In this document: positions 1 to 5,092 of the stretch, one piece after another
Position numbering within the stretch: position 1 is the stretch's first letter
Layout: each line of letters begins with the position of its first letter
Assembly: GCA_003225515.1 (NCBI GenBank)
Contig: QIAK01000134.1
Coordinates: 1-6,768 of the forward strand
Origin: Acidobacteriota bacterium
GTDB taxonomy: Bacteria > Acidobacteriota > Terriglobia > Terriglobales > Acidobacteriaceae
Length of the DNA: 6,768 nt
Reading direction: 5' to 3'
Translations under genes and position numbers: made by a program
The notes under the pieces: generated by a model
What the model was told of the DNA's origin: nothing
Databases searched by the model: none
What the model saw: only the letters and a program-made list of their open reading frames with translations

Positions 1-654
1 CTGTGTAGAGAGTTCCGCGGCAGCCGCCGTCCAGTCGACGCTGTAGTGCAGGTCAATATCGAAATTTGTGACGACAGGACGTCCCTGGCGGGTCATGTAA
101 GCTTTCGATGGAAAGTACGTTTGCTCGAGATATTGCAAGTCACTGACGAGCGCCTGCTGTGCTGAGCAACCCGTGCAGGAATCCCATTTGATCGCGCCCT
201 GATCAATCATGATGGCGAAGGTAAACCCGGGATGGCTCTCCGCCTCGGCCATGATCAGCTTGGTCGCCTGATCTTCGTTGTTTCCGGCACCATACCAGTC
301 GACGATCACACCATCGATTCCGCGGCTAACCATGTCTGTGACTTGGGCGTGGACATGAGCTGCGTCAGTGGAACTGTAGCCCACGTTCATATGGTTCGAG
401 CCTCCGAACCAGACCATCAGATGGGCGTAGATATTGGTCGTGGCACCCGAATAAAGCAGCGAGTGGACGTCTACTTTACTCACATTGCTGGCGCCGGAAT
501 TCCCGTTGGTCTGACTTGCAAAGCTGTTCGCGGCACTCGTGTTATTGGCTTTTTGTGCCGTGAGAGTGGTTGTGGGTACAACGTAGTTGCCAGCGAGGCA
601 CACACCCGTCGCGGACAGCAGCAGAACTGCAGCACAGAACGCTATTCGACACAT
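1..654 (-). CDS. Secreted barrel protein, glycoside hydrolase GH71/GH99-like, N-terminal part only
   Basis: The frame runs from the ATG at 654-652 to the left edge without a stop, giving 218 residues; the C-terminus lies outside the window. Residues 1-21 form a signal peptide (short basic start, hydrophobic core AFCAAVLLLSA, likely cut after CLA). A Ser/Thr/Asn-rich linker follows (about 28-60). The body then alternates like a TIM barrel: IYAHLMVWFG at 75-84, GIDGVIVDWYG at 112-122, FTFAIMIDQG at 144-153 and GRPVVTNFDID at 191-201. The 'random-walk down to a hidden DWYG' pattern resembles GH71 alpha-1,3-glucanases and GH99-like enzymes, which would mean extracellular polysaccharide cleavage; this is inference. 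Asp119 and Asp151 are possible active-site residues. GAGGAAAG just before the ATG is a plausible ribosome site. The gene is divergent from the phosphoesterase, with a 523-base gap containing direct repeats. The call as a secreted protein is firm, the enzyme family is tentative. Confidence 0.72.
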   Translation of the reverse strand, partial: MCRIAFCAAVLLLSATGVCLAGNYVVPTTTLTAQKANNTSAANSFASQTNGNSGASNVSKVDVHSLLYSGATTNIYAHLMVWFGGSNHMNVGYSSTDAAHVHAQVTDMVSRGIDGVIVDWYGAGNNEDQATKLIMAEAESHPGFTFAIMIDQGAIKWDSCTGCSAQQALVSDLQYLEQTYFPSKAYMTRQGRPVVTNFDIDLHYSVDWTAAAAELSTQ

Positions 655-745
655 CTTTCCTCAGGAGCGGAGGGACCGAGGTCACACATCAGCGAGTTCC
701 GGAGGGAGGCACGCCGCGCCTGTAGATTCCCCCGAGCCCGCCTTC

Positions 746-815
746 TTTCTGGGACAGACTTTCTGGGACTTTCTGAAAAGCTTTTCTGGGACTTGCTGGA
801 ACTACTTTCTGGGAC
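746..815. repeat. TTTCTGGGAC direct-repeat cluster, 23-base period
   Basis: Four exact copies of TTTCTGGGAC start at 746, 760, 783 and 806. The last three starts are 23 bases apart. Between them sit two degenerate copies, also 23 bases apart: TTTCTGAAAA at 770 and TTGCTGGAAC at 793. The unit is therefore a doublet of about 10 + 13 bases repeated about three times, plus one copy 14 bases upstream. Read on the minus strand the motif is GTCCCAGAAA, lying about 90-160 bases upstream of the barrel-protein start. It could be a multi-site regulator target for that gene, a small intergenic repeat family, or simple tandem slippage. No transposase or terminal inverted repeat flanks it. The pattern is certain; the function is unknown. 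Confidence 0.8.
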
Positions 816-1032
816 GAACTGCTTTCCAAACTCGACAGGAGCTTAGTGCGGAAGCGATTCTAATGAAAAGATCACGTTAGTCCACGTACTAATGGGCGAG
901 GACCTTGCATGCCATTGGCTATCTAAATACTGGACGTAATGGACCGCTTATTCTCTGCCCACCGCGATTGCAGCAACCTCCTTTATCAATCCAAAACTGA
1001 GCATTGAACCGTGATTCAGCGCGGCTGAGCTG

Positions 1033-1063
1033 TTGCAAAACCCATGTAGAGGGATGCTAAAGT
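1033..1063 (+). promoter_or_regulatory. Possible promoter of the phosphoesterase gene
   Basis: TTGCAA at 1033-1038 resembles a -35 box. TGCTAAAGT at 1055-1063 resembles an extended -10 (TGn followed by TAAAGT, four of six matches to TATAAT). The 19-base spacer is longer than the ideal 17. Transcription would start near 1070, leaving a leader of roughly 108 bases before the ATG at 1178. This is pattern matching only, and sigma-factor preferences of the host are not known. Confidence 0.25.
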
Positions 1064-1177
1064 CTTCGCTTTCAAAGGATTGGGGTTTTCCCTGAGACGA
1101 TCCAAGCCAACATTCGTAGCGAGGAATTCATCCAAATTACGCCCTAGTACATCAGCAACTCGAGGATGGGAGACTGA

Positions 1178-2659
1178 ATGACTGTGACTCAAGAGCTCCG
1201 CTCTTATATCGTGGCAGGAGTAATCGCCTTTCTGTTGGCGCTATGCGGTTGCCAGGGACTCAAGCAATCCTCAACCCCCACTACACCGCCACCTCCCCCA
1301 CCTCCGCCCAACCCGGGGATTGCCTCCATCAATCACATCATCTTCATGGCACAGGAGAACCGCTCGTTCGATACCTACTTCGGCCAACTTCCAGCCTATT
1401 GGGCGGCGAATGGCTACCCTTCCCAGCAGTTCGACGGCATGCCGCAAGGCGCAGCGAATCCCAGCTTCGACGGAAGCACGAGCGTGTCTGCTTTCCATCT
1501 TGCGAGCGAGTGTATGGAGAATCTCAGTCCTTCCTGGGATGAGAGCCACGTCGATTGGAACCGCACAGAGCCGATCTCGCCCACCGCCGCCATGGATGGT
1601 TATGTCTACAACGCTGCAAAGTTTGCGATGGATGACGGATTCACAGACACAACTGGCCTTCGTGCCATGGGCTATTACGACGAGAGTGACTTGAATTACT
1701 ACTACTTCATGGCCTCGAACTTCGCTACATCCGATCGCTGGTTCGCCCCCGTCATGGATCGTACTCAGGTCAACCGGCTGTATCTGTTTGCGGCCACCTC
1801 GCAAGGCTATGCGTACCCTCCCGGAACGAATGCGGCCGACAATGCGCCGCTCACCGCACCTACGATTTTCGACGCGCTGCAGAAAGCAGGCGTGACCTGG
1901 AAGGTGTACTACACGGATGACATCTGCTCAACCAGTCCAGGAGACACGCGTGGACCACGTGGAGCGATTACGGGCAACGCCTCAACCCCGGCCTCAGGCG
2001 GGCCGTGCACGTATCTGACGCAGTTTGCCGCGTATCTGCCGCCGAATGTTATGCCGGCCAATGTCGTGCCGGTTTCGCAATACCTCACTGACGTTCAGAA
2101 TGGGACGTTACCCGCAGTCTCGTTCATCGAGACTGGATATCTGTCTCAGCGAGATGAGCACCCCAGTTCTGGTACGAACATTCAAACGGGCGCTGCTTAC
2201 GTTGAGAGTCTCATCAACCCGCTGATGTCGAGCCCGTCGTGGAAGGATTCCGCTTTTATTCTTACGTACGACGAACCCGGCGGAACGTACGATCACGTTC
2301 CCCCAGTTCCGGCGGTAAGTCCGGATGGCATTCCACCTAAAGATCTCCAGCCGAATGATATCTGTACCAAGGGAACGGGAATGGTTTGCGACTTCACAGT
2401 CACCGGATTCCGGGTGCCCCTGCTGGTGGTTTCCCCATTCACCAAGAAGAACTACGTTTCGCACACGATTGCCGATTACACCGCAATCCTCAAATTCATC
2501 GAGACCCGTTTCAACGTGCCGTCCCTCACAAAACGGGATGCCGCGCAGATGGATATGACCGAGTTCTTCGACTTCCAGAACGTGCCGTGGGCCACGCCCC
2601 CGAGTCAGGTGCCAACGCAGGCAACCGGTGGAGCTTGCAACGCCCAAGTGCTGCAGTAG
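1178..2659 (+). CDS. Secreted phosphoesterase / phospholipase C-type lipoprotein (PF04185 family)
   Basis: This 493-residue protein belongs to the phosphoesterase family that includes bacterial phospholipases C and the acid phosphatase AcpA, which hydrolyse phosphate esters outside the cytoplasm. Residues 10-25 form a lipoprotein-like signal ending LCGC, so Cys25 is the probable lipid anchor; Cys at -2 is unusual but tolerated. A proline linker follows, with eight prolines at 37-44. The catalytic domain opens with ENRSFDTYFG (60-69); E60 and N61 fit the metal ligands of the family. Thr196 in DRTQVNRLY sits where the family has its Thr/Ser nucleophile. DEHP (326-329) and TYDEPGGTYDH (363-373) supply further metal and phosphate ligands (D365, E366, H328, H373). 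SPFTKKNYVSHT (419-430) is the typical C-terminal block. The key residues look intact and the length is normal. GGGAG at 1168-1172 supports the ATG. The substrate (phospholipid or small phosphate ester) cannot be told from sequence. Confidence 0.93.
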   Translation: MTVTQELRSYIVAGVIAFLLALCGCQGLKQSSTPTTPPPPPPPPNPGIASINHIIFMAQENRSFDTYFGQLPAYWAANGYPSQQFDGMPQGAANPSFDGSTSVSAFHLASECMENLSPSWDESHVDWNRTEPISPTAAMDGYVYNAAKFAMDDGFTDTTGLRAMGYYDESDLNYYYFMASNFATSDRWFAPVMDRTQVNRLYLFAATSQGYAYPPGTNAADNAPLTAPTIFDALQKAGVTWKVYYTDDICSTSPGDTRGPRGAITGNASTPASGGPCTYLTQFAAYLPPNVMPANVVPVSQYLTDVQNGTLPAVSFIETGYLSQRDEHPSSGTNIQTGAAYVESLINPLMSSPSWKDSAFILTYDEPGGTYDHVPPVPAVSPDGIPPKDLQPNDICTKGTGMVCDFTVTGFRVPLLVVSPFTKKNYVSHTIADYTAILKFIETRFNVPSLTKRDAAQMDMTEFFDFQNVPWATPPSQVPTQATGGACNAQVLQ

Positions 2660-2745
2660 AGAGTCGATCTTCGCCTGAAAAGAGACGCAACGAAGGCGCG
2701 ACTGACCCAGCAGGTCAACCCGCGGAAGATAGTTACATAAGGGAA

Positions 2746-2787
2746 GGCTGTACCTTCAAGTCCGTCGCTACAGCCCATCTTTTATCT
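2746..2787 (+). terminator. Probable terminator of the phosphoesterase gene
   Basis: GGCTGTA at 2746-2752 pairs perfectly with TACAGCC at 2769-2775, giving a 7-base stem with a 16-base loop. It is followed by the T-rich run CATCTTTTATCT. It lies 87 bases after the phosphoesterase stop and runs into the stop codon of the convergent gene at 2782. Read on the minus strand the same stem is followed by TTCCCTTA, so it could also act weakly for the opposite gene. The long loop and interrupted T run make this a moderate call. A second small stem (GAAGG/CCTTC, 2743-2757) overlaps and would compete with it. Confidence 0.45.
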
Positions 2788-3711
2788 GCCTTGTGAATCG
2801 ATGGTGAGGTTGCGAGCCACGTAACGTGAATTCTCAAAATTGGCCACCACGGTGACGACTGCGCCGGGATGAAGGTTGTCATCCGGTGTGACCGAAGGGT
2901 CAAGATAGACCTCATATGTCTTGTGGTCCGTGGAAGAATTAATTACGAGTAAGCCCGTGCGCAGGTCAATATGCACAATCTGCCCCGCGAACGTGTAGCG
3001 GGTTCCGGGAAGAGCGAGAATCGATATCTCACGCGCTATCTCACGACCGTTGCCCTCGGAACTGAACTTTATCGCCACCAGAGATCCAGACGTTAGTACG
3101 TTGGCCGAAACTGCCCGATTGCCCTGGAAAAATTTGGTTGAGGAATTTAGCCGCACGCGGACGGCTTCGGGAGAGATCGAGTCACGAATCGTGAGTTCGC
3201 CATGATCGGCTCTGTATTTCGTTACTACTCCTTGACTCTCACCGATTGCCTGCGTTGTCTTCAGCCGGATGCTCCGGGCGAAGACCGTATCGCCGTCGAG
3301 TAGGGTATCGAGATAAACGCGGTCTCCCACTTTCAAGTCAGCAATCGTCGCTTCCGCTCCCGCGCGATAAACGCGAGTACGTGGATCGAACAGGACGTTC
3401 ATCTTACTTCCGCCGAAGACTCTCACTGTAACCTGATCCCGGACGCGATCTAATCGCTCGACCGTGCCTCCGATAAGTGTTGCCTTTGCGTGAGGCACCG
3501 GGGGCAGGTCGGGAATCAAGCTGGCGGGATCAGCGACAATATCCGCATCATTCGAGGTGTCGGAGTCGCTTGGAACGGGCTTAATACTCATGTCACCCGC
3601 TGAAATCGTGCCAGACGTCGCTGCCGAGGCGGGGGGCTCCGAAGGAGCTTGCGCATAGAGAAAGCTGCTCACAAGCAGGCCGCTGAACGCGAATTTTGCT
3701 ACAAAATTCAT
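2782..3711 (-). CDS. Secreted protein with three beta-rich DUF5666-like repeats
   Basis: The start chosen is the ATG at 3711-3709, giving 309 residues. It begins with a clear signal peptide (MNFVAKFAFSGLLVSSFLYAQA, likely cut after AQA). The frame stays open upstream to 4068, but that extension is not signal-like and would overlap the divergent gene. A low-complexity Ser/Pro/Asp linker spans 23-75. Three modules of about 70 residues follow: 79-151, 157-233 and 239-305. Each has the form G-x-V/I, then a short strand pair, a strand with charged and hydrophobic residues alternating, a 'x-L-x-x-G-x-x-V' turn (LKVGDRVYL, LTSGSLVAI, LHPGAVVTV), and a closing strand ending A-R-x-I/L. This matches the DUF5666-type small barrel, common in secreted proteins and of unknown function. 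No catalytic motif is visible. AAGGA lies 11 bases before the ATG, a weak ribosome site. It is divergent from the TPR gene and convergent with the phosphoesterase. Confidence 0.82.
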   Translation of the reverse strand: MNFVAKFAFSGLLVSSFLYAQAPSEPPASAATSGTISAGDMSIKPVPSDSDTSNDADIVADPASLIPDLPPVPHAKATLIGGTVERLDRVRDQVTVRVFGGSKMNVLFDPRTRVYRAGAEATIADLKVGDRVYLDTLLDGDTVFARSIRLKTTQAIGESQGVVTKYRADHGELTIRDSISPEAVRVRLNSSTKFFQGNRAVSANVLTSGSLVAIKFSSEGNGREIAREISILALPGTRYTFAGQIVHIDLRTGLLVINSSTDHKTYEVYLDPSVTPDDNLHPGAVVTVVANFENSRYVARNLTIDSQGR

Positions 3712-3751
3712 GCAGCTTCTATTCCTTATTTCAAGGGAGTGTCTTCCCAAG

Positions 3752-3767
3752 GCATCCATTTGGATGC
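3752..3767. promoter_or_regulatory. Operator-like palindrome between divergent genes
   Basis: GCATCCATTTGGATGC has two perfect 7-base arms (GCATCCA/TGGATGC) around a TT centre. It lies 41 bases upstream of the beta-repeat protein start (3711) and 137 bases upstream of the TPR protein start (3905), in a shared 193-base control region. The size and symmetry suit a dimeric regulator such as a helix-turn-helix repressor, which could control both genes. A smaller dyad (GGGA/TCCC, 3735-3748) sits next to it. No regulator gene is present in the window and no protein has been matched to the site. Confidence 0.4.
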
Positions 3768-3887
3768 AGGCGACGCCCCCAAGGTAGTCACAAATCCCAT
3801 CGTAAGAGTCATATGGCGGGGTTTCCTCGGCAAACAAATGGCCTTGAATAGCATCGAAATGTGGCCTCAACTTGAAGAATTTTGTCC

Positions 3888-3900
3888 AAAGGAAGCGGGA
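3888..3900 (+). promoter_or_regulatory. Ribosome-binding site that decides the TPR protein start
   Basis: AAAGGAAGCGGGA precedes the ATG at 3905, with GGGA ending 4 bases before it and AGGA 11 bases before it. An in-frame TTG at 3872 could also open the frame, adding 11 residues. That start would put a charged stretch ahead of the signal peptide and has no purine-rich site. The ATG gives a standard signal peptide, so I prefer it. Confidence 0.6.
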
Positions 3901-3904
3901 CACC

Positions 3905-5056
3905 ATGCTTGGGAAGCGCTGGCTAGGCACGGGTTTGATTGCTATTGTGGCGGCTGCCATGGGGTCGCAGTGCGCACAGGCCCGGGACATCAAAATTACG
4001 ATTCCCAAACGGAGCACGCTGACTCCGGTACAGCGTTTGAACCGGGAAGGCGTGGAAGCCGTTCGCAAGCATAAATATGCGAAGGCGGAGCAGCTTTTTT
4101 ATAAGGCGTACCTCTTCGATCCTGACGATTCCTTCACCCTCAACAATCTTGGCTATATTGCGGAACTGCAAGGGCAGATCGATCGGGCACAGCACTTCTA
4201 TGCTCTTTCGGCTGAGCAGCCTAGTGACGCAGTGATCGATCTCGCCAGCGCGCGGCGCGTGGAAGGCCGTCCTATGAAGGATGCACTCGCGATGACCGAC
4301 CAGCCGCTGCAAATGAATCATGCCAACGTTGAGGCGGTACGTTTGCTATCGCAAGGACGCGCTCCGGAAGCTGACTTGCTGCTGCAGGACACCCTAAAAG
4401 CAGACTCACAAAACGTTTTCACGCTAAATAACATGGGCGTGGCCAAAGAGATGGAAGGCGAGGACCAGGAAGCCCTGAAATATTACGACGAAGCGGCGGC
4501 TACCCATTCGGACGCGGCTGCTGTCGTGACGGCGGACCGGACCTGGAGAGGTCGCTCGGTCAGTGAAATGGCGCGTCAGAATGCAAAAGCCTTGCGCGAT
4601 TACCTCGGCCGGGCAAAGGACGTTGCCGAGCAGGTGCAGGAATTGAACCTGCGCGGCGTTTCTGCCGTGAATCGCAATGACTTGCGCTCTGCCGATGCGA
4701 ATTTTCGTAAGGCATATGCCCTGAATCCAAACGACGCATTCACGCTCAACAACATTGGCTATGTGTCGGAGATGGAAGGCGACCCGGAAACAGCTCAGTT
4801 CTTCTATGATCGGGCCCGACAGTCGGGCGGAGCTAATGCCATTGTCGGAGTTGCCACGCGACGCACGGAAGAGGGCCGAAAACTCTTCGCAGTTGCCATG
4901 GACAGCAACAGCAGGGTCGATGCGAAGGTCACGCGGGAGCGTGATGCCCTGAGGCGCCAGAATGAACCAGTTGTGCTGCGGCGCCGGGATAACAGTATCG
5001 TGGACGAATCGGCTCCGCAATCGGCTTCCCCCGAAAGCAGCCTGCCGCCACAATAA
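3905..5056 (+). CDS. Secreted TPR protein with three tandem TPR-pair modules
   Basis: The ATG at 3905 gives 383 residues. Residues 1-26 are a signal peptide (MLGKRW, hydrophobic LGTGLIAIVAAAMG, cut after AQA), so the protein acts in the periplasm or outside. Three copies of an 85-95 residue module follow, at about 44-129, 139-223 and 246-331. Each has a TPR helix pair starting x-x-x-GV-x-AV, the hallmark (F/V)TLNN-x-G before a second TPR (TLNN at 78-81, 173-176, 280-283), then a segment ending with a repeated 'A-x-R-x-x-x-GR-x-x-x-x-A' block. The second copy has diverged most in its first TPR (AVRLLSQGRAPEAD). The C-terminal 50 residues are Arg-, Ser- and Pro-rich and probably disordered. TPRs bind proteins or peptides, so a scaffold role in envelope assembly or secretion is likely, but no partner is identified. 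It lies divergent to the beta-repeat protein and ends 36 bases from the convergent flippase. Confidence 0.88.
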   Translation: MLGKRWLGTGLIAIVAAAMGSQCAQARDIKITIPKRSTLTPVQRLNREGVEAVRKHKYAKAEQLFYKAYLFDPDDSFTLNNLGYIAELQGQIDRAQHFYALSAEQPSDAVIDLASARRVEGRPMKDALAMTDQPLQMNHANVEAVRLLSQGRAPEADLLLQDTLKADSQNVFTLNNMGVAKEMEGEDQEALKYYDEAAATHSDAAAVVTADRTWRGRSVSEMARQNAKALRDYLGRAKDVAEQVQELNLRGVSAVNRNDLRSADANFRKAYALNPNDAFTLNNIGYVSEMEGDPETAQFFYDRARQSGGANAIVGVATRRTEEGRKLFAVAMDSNSRVDAKVTRERDALRRQNEPVVLRRRDNSIVDESAPQSASPESSLPPQ

Positions 5057-5092
5057 CGACAAACCGGATCGGCAAGGCGAGCTGGGTCGAGC

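Larger units (their letters stand above)
655..1177. other. 523-base divergent intergenic region, no convincing gene
   Basis: This gap separates the divergent barrel-protein and phosphoesterase genes. Short open frames cross it (for example a 97-codon plus-strand frame from 587 to 880), but they start inside the opposite-strand gene, translate the short DNA repeats, and have no recognisable domain or good ribosome site. The left part (655-830) is GC-rich and carries the TTTCTGGGAC repeat cluster. The middle (about 840-1000) shows nothing I can name. The right part holds a possible promoter near 1033-1063 and the phosphoesterase leader. At 523 bases it is longer than the other gaps here (36, 122 and 193 bases), so a small RNA or the remnant of a lost gene is possible but not shown. 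Confidence 0.6.

Noticed and set aside
746..815. CRISPR array.
   Set aside because: Repeats are only 10 bases with 0-13 base gaps and no unique spacers or cas genes.
232..846. A 204-codon open frame on the plus strand, and a 97-codon one at 587-880.
   Set aside because: They lie opposite the secreted barrel protein and read the short direct repeats. The minus-strand frame has a signal peptide and barrel motifs, while these have no domain or ribosome site.
2108..2647. Long minus-strand frame antisense to the phosphoesterase (also 1271-1804).
   Set aside because: The plus-strand protein has intact family motifs across this whole stretch, so the antisense frames are shadows.
2703..2717. Hairpin TGACC-CAGCA-GGTCA after the phosphoesterase.
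   Set aside because: The stem is only 5 bases and is not followed by T residues; the 2746-2775 stem is a better terminator.
3712..4068. N-terminal extension of the beta-repeat protein to 4068.
   Set aside because: It would bury the signal peptide inside the protein and overlap the TPR gene's coding sequence.
3649..4074. A 141-codon plus-strand frame across the divergent region.
   Set aside because: It overlaps both real genes in other frames and its translation has no recognisable features.
4424..5062. A 212-codon minus-strand frame antisense to the TPR gene.
   Set aside because: The repeated TPR motifs on the plus strand account for the sequence; the antisense product mirrors the repeats.
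5057..5092. Bidirectional terminator between the TPR and flippase genes.
   Set aside because: I found no stem longer than a few bases and no T-run in the 36-base gap.
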